Below are positions 1 to 5,077 of a stretch of 10,519 bases of DNA, one piece after another. This stretch comes from Parachlamydiaceae bacterium (GTDB lineage Bacteria; Chlamydiota; Chlamydiia; Chlamydiales; Parachlamydiaceae): positions 1-10,519 of the forward strand of contig PLSG01000156.1 of NCBI GenBank assembly GCA_003164155.1, read 5' to 3'. Position 1 is the first letter of the stretch. Every line of letters starts with the position of its first letter. Position numbers and translations under genes: made by a program. The notes under the pieces are model-generated. The model saw only the letters and a list, made by a program, of their open reading frames with translations, was not told the DNA's origin and ran no database searches.

Positions 1-21
1 ATCAAGGCCAGTTTTTCCTGC

Positions 22-85
22 GCCTGCTTTGTGTCCTCTGTGTCCTTAATGTGTTTCTTTGTGTTAAAAATTCTTAAATTCGATG
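22..85. repeat. Dispersed TTTGTG/TTTGCG-rich intergenic repeat, copy 1
   Basis: This 64-base stretch aligns without gaps to 2536-2599, with 53 of 64 positions identical by my count. Both copies contain short TTTGTG or TTTGCG blocks, then TGTGTTTCTTTG, GTTAAAA and end in CGATG. Similar degenerate repeats built on CGCAAAG are scattered in many bacterial genomes without known function. A shorter piece of the same type (CTTGCGCCTTTGCGTTTAA) follows the CCCTA tract near 134-152. No reading frame crosses it convincingly. Confidence 0.6.
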
Positions 86-110
86 CAGCGGAGAATGGAC
101 GCTACATTTT

Positions 111-134
111 CCCTACCCTACCCTACCCTACCCT
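111..134. repeat. (CCCTA)4-CCCTC pentanucleotide tandem tract; potential minus-strand G-quadruplex
   Basis: Four perfect CCCTA units are followed by CCCTC. The complementary strand therefore has five GGG runs separated by TA, which meets the usual G3 with short loops definition of an intramolecular G-quadruplex. The tract lies about 65 bases upstream of the best rpsU promoter candidate. It could change length by slippage. Its resemblance to telomeric repeats is a coincidence of unit sequence. Confidence 0.8.
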
Positions 135-199
135 CTTGCGCCTTTGCGTTTAATTTTTCTACATGCGCCGGAATTTGCACTAAAATATGCTCTTCGGTA

Positions 200-229
200 T
201 TGAACAATAATAAGGGTGTCAGGTACAAT
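200..229 (+). promoter_or_regulatory. Candidate sigma-70/sigma-66-type promoter for rpsU
   Basis: TTGAAC at 200-205 and TACAAT at 224-229 are separated by 18 bases and match the -35 and -10 consensus at 4/6 and 5/6 positions. A start near 236 would give a leader of about 85 bases. That leader contains a small hairpin (GGCGGC 262-267 paired with GCTGCC 274-279, one G-U) and seven T residues at 295-301. The T run is 15 bases from the stem, so this is not a standard attenuator. Confidence 0.3.
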
Positions 230-319
230 GTCGTTTACCTTGCTTCAGGTGAGGCGTGAGTGGCGGCAAAAGGGCTGCCTTCAACTATCTGAAATTTTTT
301 TAATTAGGAATAAAGATAA

Positions 320-499
320 ATGACAATTGTTAAAGTTCGCCAAGGGGATTCCATCGATAAGGCTTTACGCTCCTTAAAAAAGAGATTGGACAAAGAAGGC
401 ATCATGAAATCTGTAAAAGCTCACCGCTTTTACCTAAAGCCTTCCGTAAAGAAAAGAGCTAAGTCAAAAGCTGCCTTAAAATACAAACGTCAACGCTAA
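320..499 (+). CDS. rpsU: Small ribosomal subunit protein bS21
   Basis: This gene encodes a 59-residue, very basic protein beginning MTIVKVRQGDSIDKALRSLK and ending KYKRQR. It has the bS21 pattern: a V-x-V start, G-[DE]-x-[IV]-[DE]-x-A-[LI]-[RK] and a Lys/Arg-rich tail with KPSVKKRAKSKAA, which closely matches chlamydial S21. bS21 joins the platform of the 30S subunit near the 3' end of 16S rRNA and helps mRNA engagement. An AGGA at 306-309 lies ten bases before the ATG. dnaJ follows 194 bases downstream in the same direction, as in Chlamydia. The gene is full length for the family (about 58-70 residues) and shows no damage. Confidence 0.95.
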   Translation: MTIVKVRQGDSIDKALRSLKKRLDKEGIMKSVKAHRFYLKPSVKKRAKSKAALKYKRQR

Positions 500-693
500 A
501 CTGTTGTCGGTAAACTAAGACTCAAGTTGACGCTGTAATTTTCACAATCCGAGACGGCCATCAAATAGCTGCTATGCCTGTAATGCGCACTCCAGCCCGG
601 GTGGAGAAACCGCACTGCCGGCCCTGCGCCCTATTTGCTCCTCCCAGGATTTTTGTTTCCCAGCAATTGTTATATTTGATATTTATGGATGTT

Positions 694-1857
694 ATGTCTG
701 ATTATTACGACACCTTGCAAGTATCGCGCACAGCGACAGCTGACGAAGTCAAAAAAGCCTATCGCAAACAGGCGATAAAATTCCACCCGGATAAAAACCA
801 AGGCAATCCCGACGCTGAAAAGAAATTCAAAGAAATTTCAGAAGCGTACGAGGTGCTAAGCGATGACAACAAGCGCAAAATATACGACCGCCATGGCAAA
901 GAGGGCTTACAAGGCGCTCACATGGGCCCTGGGCCTGGAGGAGCGGGATTCGCTTCTATGGAAGAGGCTTTGCGCACATTTATGGGCGCGTTCGGGGGTA
1001 TGGGTGGAGACAGCATTTTTGATTCATTCTTCAATGGCGGAGGCGATGGGAGATCTTCCCAAGGCTACCAGCAAGGCGCCAGCAAACGCGTCAATATCAA
1101 TCTTTCCTTTGAAGAAGCGGCTAAGGGTGTCGAAAAAGAATTAGCCATCTCCAACTTCACCAAGTGCAACACCTGTAATGGCAAGGGAGCTCAATCTCCT
1201 CAAGGCATTAAACGGTGCACGCGTTGCGGTGGAGCAGGACAAGTGCAGGAACAGCGCGGCTACTTCAGCATGTCTATGGCCTGCCCTCAGTGCCACGGCG
1301 AAGGGCAAATCATCACAGACCCCTGTAAGAACTGCCAAGGTCAAGGCGTCGTCAAAGAAAAACAACGCGTCAAAGTCAATATTCCTGCAGGCGTCGACAG
1401 CGGCATGCGCCTTAAAATGAGCGGACATGGGGATGCGGCACCAGGCGGAGGCCCTGCCGGGGATCTATATGTGTTCATCACGGTCGAGCCTCACAAAATT
1501 TTCGAAAGAGAAGGCAACGACGTCATCTTAGATCTGCCCATCAGCTTCACTGAAGCCGCTTTGGGATGTAAAAAAGACGTTCCTTCGATCACCTCGCATT
1601 CCTGCCGGATCACCATCCCAGAAAGCACGCAAAACGGCAAAACTTTCCGCGTTAAAGGTGAAGGTTTCCCCAATGTACATGGACATGGTAAAGGAGACAT
1701 GCTGGTGCGCATCTTTGTAGAAACGCCCACCAAGCTGACTGACCGCCAAAAACAACTACTGGAAGAATTCGCCGCTTCACAGGGACCAAACAACCTGCCC
1801 AAGAACAAGGGCTTTGTCGATAAAATCAAAGAATTTTTCACAGATCTATCCTGCTAA
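694..1857 (+). CDS. dnaJ: Chaperone protein DnaJ (Hsp40, type I)
   Basis: DnaJ delivers unfolded proteins to DnaK and stimulates its ATPase in the cytoplasm. This 387-residue product has all parts of a type I Hsp40. A J-domain at about 3-70 carries the HPD motif at residues 31-33. A Gly/Phe-rich linker follows, with the segment LRTFMGAFGG also seen in chlamydial DnaJ. Four CxxCxGxG zinc repeats start at Cys158, Cys175, Cys197 and Cys211. The C-terminal substrate-binding and dimerisation domains run from about 220 to the end. The frame stays open back to 574, but that extension (MPVMRTPARV...) has no J-domain similarity. Family members begin one to five residues before the YY pair, so I chose ATG 694. 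ATG 685 (MDVMSDYY) is an equal alternative. Neither has a clear Shine-Dalgarno, so translation may depend on the upstream rpsU message. Confidence 0.95.
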   Translation: MSDYYDTLQVSRTATADEVKKAYRKQAIKFHPDKNQGNPDAEKKFKEISEAYEVLSDDNKRKIYDRHGKEGLQGAHMGPGPGGAGFASMEEALRTFMGAFGGMGGDSIFDSFFNGGGDGRSSQGYQQGASKRVNINLSFEEAAKGVEKELAISNFTKCNTCNGKGAQSPQGIKRCTRCGGAGQVQEQRGYFSMSMACPQCHGEGQIITDPCKNCQGQGVVKEKQRVKVNIPAGVDSGMRLKMSGHGDAAPGGGPAGDLYVFITVEPHKIFEREGNDVILDLPISFTEAALGCKKDVPSITSHSCRITIPESTQNGKTFRVKGEGFPNVHGHGKGDMLVRIFVETPTKLTDRQKQLLEEFAASQGPNNLPKNKGFVDKIKEFFTDLSC

Positions 1858-1864
1858 ATCTCTC

Positions 1865-1892
1865 GGCGCGTTCGCAATCCCGTGAACGCGCC
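1865..1892 (+). terminator. Hairpin just after dnaJ, no T-tract
   Basis: GGCGCGTTC at 1865-1873 pairs perfectly with GAACGCGCC at 1884-1892 around a ten-base loop. The stem begins seven bases after the dnaJ stop codon and is very GC-rich, but CATGTGCAGG follows rather than a T-run. It is a plausible 3'-end hairpin for the rpsU-dnaJ message. It also abuts a fragment of a dispersed repeat (1907-1928), so it may instead be the end of that element. Confidence 0.45.
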
Positions 1893-1906
1893 CATGTGCA
1901 GGTCCA

Positions 1907-1928
1907 TTCTATTTCATTTACCCCCGAA
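1907..1928 (+). repeat. Fragment matching the flank of the 7.7-kb inverted-repeat element
   Basis: These 22 bases match 7744-7765 at 20 positions (TTCTATTTCATTTA followed by CCCCCGAA). In the second location this segment leads into the large inverted repeat at 7753-8033. GCGCGCCC at 7735-7742, and GCGCCC within the downstream arm of the post-dnaJ hairpin, also resemble each other. This looks like a solo or truncated copy of the same dispersed element. Confidence 0.5.
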
Positions 1929-1957
1929 AGCACTCCACCAATCCAAAAGGAAGATGT

Positions 1958-2443
1958 ATGGACAAAAAAAATCACAGCGAATTCATGCAAAGAGCCATAG
2001 ATTTAAGTCGCAAGGCATCTATTGTAGACAAAACCGGCGGCGTATTTGGAGCGGTCATCGTCAAAGACGGTAAAATAATCGCCGAGGGCTACAACCAAGT
2101 TATGAAGCAAAACGACCCCACCTGGCACGCTGAAATGCATGCCATCCGCGAAGCCACCAAAAAACTGGGCACGCCTCATCTAGATGGATGCGATCTTTAC
2201 ACCAGCGCAGAATGCTGCCCCATGTGCTTAGCAGCGGCTTACTGGGCACATATCAAGCATATCTATTACGGCGCGACCGCAGGCGACTCCTTGAAATATG
2301 GCTCCTTTGCCGATATGAATATCCTCGATGAGATTCGCAAAGAGCCCGCCAAACGACAAATTTCCTTTACGGAAATTATGCGCCCAGAAGCTGTAGCCGT
2401 GTGGAAAGAATTTGCAGAAATGCCCGATCGCGCTAAGTATTAA
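1958..2443 (+). CDS. guaD: Guanine deaminase-like nucleoside/base deaminase
   Basis: The product is a 161-residue zinc-dependent enzyme of the cytidine/deoxycytidylate deaminase superfamily. It most resembles the short bacterial guanine deaminase GuaD (about 156 residues in Bacillus), which converts guanine to xanthine and ammonia in purine salvage. The expected signature is present: FGAVIVKDG at 30-38, NDPTWHAEMHAIR with His57 as zinc ligand and Glu59 as proton shuttle, and CCPMC with Cys87 and Cys90 as zinc ligands. The C-terminal part (SFADMNILDEI...PAKRQISFTEI...AVWKEFAE) fits the GuaD tail that completes the neighbouring active site in the swapped dimer. One oddity is Cys86 where the family usually has Pro (PCxxC). 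AAAAGG-AAG just before the ATG is a good ribosome-binding site. A tRNA adenosine deaminase is less likely because of the GuaD-like tail. The substrate is inferred. Confidence 0.8.
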   Translation: MDKKNHSEFMQRAIDLSRKASIVDKTGGVFGAVIVKDGKIIAEGYNQVMKQNDPTWHAEMHAIREATKKLGTPHLDGCDLYTSAECCPMCLAAAYWAHIKHIYYGATAGDSLKYGSFADMNILDEIRKEPAKRQISFTEIMRPEAVAVWKEFAEMPDRAKY

Positions 2444-2468
2444 CCCAAGTTGCTAGTCCTTATACCCT

Positions 2469-2562
2469 AAAGATCACAAAGGACACTAAGAAGCAAAAAA
2501 AATATTTTCTGCTTTAGGTTTAAATTTTTTTCTATGCCTTCTTTGCGTCCTTTGTGATCTTT
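2469..2562. repeat. Long imperfect inverted repeat downstream of the deaminase gene
   Basis: AAAGATCACAAAGGAC at 2469-2484 is perfectly complementary to 2547-2562. The pairing extends inward with a few mismatches and small bulges through an A-rich left side and a T-rich right side (about 2485-2500 with 2530-2546). The right arm overlaps the dispersed repeat copy at 2536-2599. The structure starts 25 bases after the deaminase stop codon. It could act as a 3'-end hairpin, or be a small palindromic mobile repeat made from two opposed copies. Confidence 0.6.
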
Positions 2563-2599
2563 GTGTGTTTCTTTGCGTTAAAATTTCCTAAATGCGATG
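2536..2599. repeat. Dispersed TTTGTG/TTTGCG-rich intergenic repeat, copy 2
   Basis: This is the second copy of the 64-base repeat at 22-85 (53/64 identical, no gaps). Its left half is the right arm of the inverted repeat at 2469-2562, so the repeat exists here both directly and partly inverted. Confidence 0.6.
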
Positions 2600-2770
2600 T
2601 CGAAATCTCTAGTTTTTTTTCAAATTCTAAATATCTTAACCTCAGACATTTGAATTATAATCACCCTTAAAACCCACCTACACCACATACTTTTCACTTA
2701 AATTCCCTGTACTTTAAATGCAACTTAAACTTTAATATAGCTCTCTTTTAATCTACAAATGGAGGAAATT

Positions 2771-3703
2771 ATGAGAAGCTTAGTTAAATTTATTCTACTA
2801 TTAGCTACATTTTGCATTGCATTTGATCTGCCTTTGGAAGGACAAGAATGCGCACCCCAAGAATCTGCTTGCCAAGTGGAATATGTAAAGGATGTAAGGC
2901 CTTTTCAACTCTCTTTATTTGAACCCGTACAGATCTTCTCTGCAGATAAATCAATTTCAGGCATACGCTTAAATGTGATCTACGGTGTGAACGCCAACGT
3001 TACAGGCTTAGACATAGGTTTCTTCAACCGCGTTAGTGGAGACATGAAGGGGCTGCAAGCCGGATTTATCAACTACGTAGAAGGCAACGCTTACGGCATA
3101 CAAGACGGTTTTGTAAATATATCTAAGGGCAACGTTACAGGTTTAGACATAGGTCTCTTCAACAGCGTTAGTGGAGACATGAATGGGCTGCAAGCAGGAT
3201 TTATCAACTACGTAGAAGGCAACGCTTACGGCATACAAGACGGTTTTGTAAATGTATCTAAGGGCAACGTTACAGGCTTAGACATAGGTCTCTTCAACAG
3301 CGTTAGTGGAGACATGAATGGGCTGCAAGCAGGATTTATCAACTACGTAGAAGGCAGCGCTTATGGCATACAATACGGTTTTGTAAATGTATCTAAGGGC
3401 AACGTGCTGGGGCTTCAGTCCGGATTCATCAATTATGCTGACAATACCTGTGGCATACAAGATGGCTTTGTAAACTACACACAGCGCAATCTGACCGGAT
3501 ATCAAGTAGGCGGCTATAATAGCGCGCTGCTGACGGAGGGATTTCAATTGGGCTTGGTCAATAAATCACAATTTATGGAAGGAGTGCAAATCGGCTTTGT
3601 CAACTACGCGGATGACTTGAAAGGCATCCAAATAGGCTTCGTGAATATTCTCACATCTCGCGAACTGTTTAAAGTTGTCCCTATTCTCAATTTTTCCTGG
3701 TAA
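2771..3703 (+). CDS. Secreted/outer-membrane 15-residue-repeat protein (LA_2272 surface-repeat-like)
   Basis: The 310-residue product has a signal peptide (MRSLVKFILLLATFCIAF) and then, from about residue 72, some fifteen repeats of about 15 residues with the core G-[LIY]-[QD]-x-G-[FL]-[FIV]-N, for example NGLQAGFINYVEG. Residues 76-210 are three 45-residue blocks, each of three repeats, and are nearly identical. Later repeats are more diverged. The chain ends in ...PILNFSW, an aromatic terminus typical of beta-barrel or surface proteins inserted by the BAM machinery. The repeat style recalls the LA_2272 family of Leptospira surface repeat proteins. That is a resemblance I recognise, not a search result. 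I chose ATG 2771 because GGAGG at 2761-2765 is correctly spaced for it. The ATG at 2759 lies in front of and overlaps this signal. The biochemical role is unknown, and a surface-exposed or adhesive role is inference. Confidence 0.7.
   Translation: MRSLVKFILLLATFCIAFDLPLEGQECAPQESACQVEYVKDVRPFQLSLFEPVQIFSADKSISGIRLNVIYGVNANVTGLDIGFFNRVSGDMKGLQAGFINYVEGNAYGIQDGFVNISKGNVTGLDIGLFNSVSGDMNGLQAGFINYVEGNAYGIQDGFVNVSKGNVTGLDIGLFNSVSGDMNGLQAGFINYVEGSAYGIQYGFVNVSKGNVLGLQSGFINYADNTCGIQDGFVNYTQRNLTGYQVGGYNSALLTEGFQLGLVNKSQFMEGVQIGFVNYADDLKGIQIGFVNILTSRELFKVVPILNFSW
2996..3400 (+). repeat. Three in-frame tandem copies of a 135-bp coding repeat
   Basis: The units are 2996-3130, 3131-3265 and 3266-3400. By my count copies 1 and 2 differ at 6 of 135 positions and copies 2 and 3 at 4. 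The unit is a multiple of three, so gain or loss of copies would keep the frame and only change protein length by 45 residues. A fourth, strongly diverged unit starts at 3401. Confidence 0.9.
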
Positions 3704-4016
3704 CCCGACTATTTAACCTTTTCCTAGTTAAAAAGATTGTGATTATTCACTATGCGGTAGGCTGAAGGCCTACGGTATAGTGAATAATCACAAGCCTTTA
3801 ACTGATTCCAATCATCACAAACCTTCCCCAACACCACATTTTCGTGAACGTGCCCGTGCCCGAATTTCCGATATTCTGCCCTGATCCGACAGCTCCTTCC
3901 GGTTACCTACTCCGAATCAAATTCGTCGCACTTGCTAAAAATATCCCCTTCAGATAAATCTGAACCTTCAGGGCTTAGCATTGTCGTGATATTTTTTTTA
4001 ACGTCTGGAGGTCTCT
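3704..4016. other. Non-coding region between the repeat-protein gene and the 4017 gene
   Basis: Besides the hairpin at 3737-3793, the region contains CGTGAACGTGCCCGTG near 3844, which resembles CGTGAACGCGCCCATG near 1881 downstream of dnaJ. It also has a small perfect palindrome TTCAGA-TAAA-TCTGAA at 3949-3964, about 50 bases before the next start codon. The palindrome could be an operator, but nothing proves it. Confidence 0.4.
3737..3793. repeat. Long palindromic hairpin after the repeat-protein gene
   Basis: A perfect 17-base stem (TTGTGATTATTCACTAT, 3737-3753, with 3777-3793) is capped by a second stem (GTAGGC with GCCTAC) and a TGAAG loop. Only a G-U pair and one mismatch lie between the two stems. 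It begins 33 bases after the stop codon and has no T-tract after it. It may serve as a 3'-end structure or be a small palindromic repeat element. Confidence 0.7.
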
Positions 4017-4838
4017 ATGGCAACTGCTGTTTCAGCTAGCAAAGAAATAATGCCATCTTCATCCCCTAGTGTGGAAAAGCAAATCAACTGGTCTTCGGCG
4101 GTGGTAAATCTGTTTAAAAAGGTGATTTCCTCTGCCTCTTTCGAGCCTGAGGATCAATTTAAGCGAGATATTAAAGGCATTTATACGGCCATGAAAAGTG
4201 CTTTGCAAAAATCTCATCCAAACATCGTCCTTGCGGCCAACGATGAATCGGCTGATAAAGCCATGTCTGAACTCTACCAAAAAATTGTCGGACAACGCAA
4301 AGTAAGCCCAGAAGATGCCATAAACTTGCTAGTGCAATCCCAAATATTTGCCACATTGCATGCCCTACCAAAGCATTTTGACCTCGAGGTGATGGAAGAA
4401 ACCTATAACTCTGTTAATCAAAAAATCACCCCCAAGTTTTTAGAAGAGCTCCCTTCGTTAAAATCTAATCCAATAGTCTTGGAATGGTTTACATCTGCTA
4501 TATTTAGCATCATGGATATCTCAGAGATCCGCAAAACACTCTCTGCGCTCAAAACCCTTCCCCCTGAAATATCCGATAGAATGCTTACCGGCCGAAAAAA
4601 GATTGAAACAGAGATGCTACAAATTTTCATTAAAGAAGACTGTGAACTGCTCATCTTGTTATTGCGAAATCACAAAGTGGCCAACATCTGGAGTCAGTAC
4701 CGCGCATTAATCGCAGGGGCCAGAAATGCGCACGGAGACTACCGTCAAGTGGTTGAAGGAAGCATCTTCACAGGTTTATCCAAGCTTTATATGCGCTTAC
4801 CAGCTTCTCACGGTGAGCCGGAAAAAAAGGAAAGGTAG
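4017..4838 (+). CDS. Hypothetical protein, predicted mostly helical, possibly lineage-specific
   Basis: I do not recognise this 273-residue protein. It has no signal peptide and no clear transmembrane segment. The first 20 residues are rich in Ser, Ala and Thr (MATAVSASKEIMPSSSPSVE), and the rest looks amphipathic helical with many Lys, Glu and Leu. The tail is charged (GEPEKKER). There is no catalytic motif I can name. The Ser-rich, non-hydrophobic N-terminus is compatible with a type III secretion signal, as in many chlamydial effectors, but that is inference from composition and from the OTU protease gene next to it. The start is well supported: GGAGG at 4007-4011 lies five bases before the ATG. 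A strong hairpin (4857-4913) follows the stop codon, so it is probably transcribed alone. Confidence 0.7.
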   Translation: MATAVSASKEIMPSSSPSVEKQINWSSAVVNLFKKVISSASFEPEDQFKRDIKGIYTAMKSALQKSHPNIVLAANDESADKAMSELYQKIVGQRKVSPEDAINLLVQSQIFATLHALPKHFDLEVMEETYNSVNQKITPKFLEELPSLKSNPIVLEWFTSAIFSIMDISEIRKTLSALKTLPPEISDRMLTGRKKIETEMLQIFIKEDCELLILLLRNHKVANIWSQYRALIAGARNAHGDYRQVVEGSIFTGLSKLYMRLPASHGEPEKKER

Positions 4839-4856
4839 GCTGCTGTAGGCTACTGA

Positions 4857-4913
4857 ATGTAACTGGACAGATATTCCCTCGGTTCCTCCGCTGGGGTATC
4901 TGTCCAGCTGCAT
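4857..4913. terminator. GC-rich hairpin of a dispersed family, copy 1 (inverted orientation)
   Basis: CTGGACAGATA at 4863-4873 pairs perfectly with 4897-4907. The flanks ATGTAA and CTGCAT extend the stem with wobble and mismatch, and CCCTCGG/CCGCTGGGG forms an inner part around a TTCCT loop. It starts 18 bases after the stop codon of the preceding gene. On the minus strand it reads CGGAGGAACCGAGGGAAT..., matching the hairpins at 7573-7620 and 7685-7721. No T-run follows. Confidence 0.6.
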
Positions 4914-5077
4914 TTGAACACTTGAACAATATTGAAGATTTTCACATGTCTTAACATTCCCTTAATAGAACCCTATTACCATGAGCTTCATAAAGGCAGC
5001 CCTTTAGGTTTAACACTTTAATAATATGCATGGCGCATAGACTTGAATTTTCAGCGCCTATGAGAAAGGAAAAAATT

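Larger units (their letters stand above)
1..319. other. Non-coding region upstream of rpsU
   Basis: No convincing gene is seen in these 319 bases. They hold the dispersed repeat (22-85), the CCCTA tract (111-134), and the candidate promoter and leader of rpsU (200-319). The left window edge cuts the region, so the upstream neighbour is unknown. Confidence 0.6.
2444..2770. other. Non-coding, AT-rich region before the repeat-protein gene
   Basis: These 327 bases hold the inverted repeat at 2469-2562 and the second dispersed repeat copy. The stretch from about 2600 to 2755 is very AT-rich and must contain the promoter of the next gene, but no -35/-10 pair stands out enough to call. Confidence 0.5.

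Noticed and set aside
111..134. Telomere-type repeat suggesting eukaryotic DNA
   Set aside because: It is only about five units long and lies next to a bacterial ribosomal protein gene. It is a short pentanucleotide tract.
574..693. In-frame N-terminal extension of dnaJ (MPVMRTPARV...)
   Set aside because: It has no J-domain similarity, no Shine-Dalgarno, and DnaJ proteins start just before the YY pair. The sequence is better read as the intergenic region between rpsU and dnaJ.
863..1841. Several open frames on both strands inside dnaJ
   Set aside because: They overlap a clearly real gene, lack ribosome-binding sites and show no recognisable domains. They are by-products of the dnaJ codon composition.
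1882..2073. 63-residue plus-strand ORF overlapping the deaminase start
   Set aside because: It covers the ribosome-binding site and start of the deaminase, is rich in Arg/Lys/His of no clear pattern and covers a repeat fragment.
2996..3400. CRISPR-like or satellite array
   Set aside because: The 135-bp units have no spacers, stay in frame and encode a regular repeat protein.
5030..5077. Upstream in-frame start of the OTU protein
   Set aside because: No Shine-Dalgarno precedes ATG 5030, while AAAGGA is well placed for ATG 5078.
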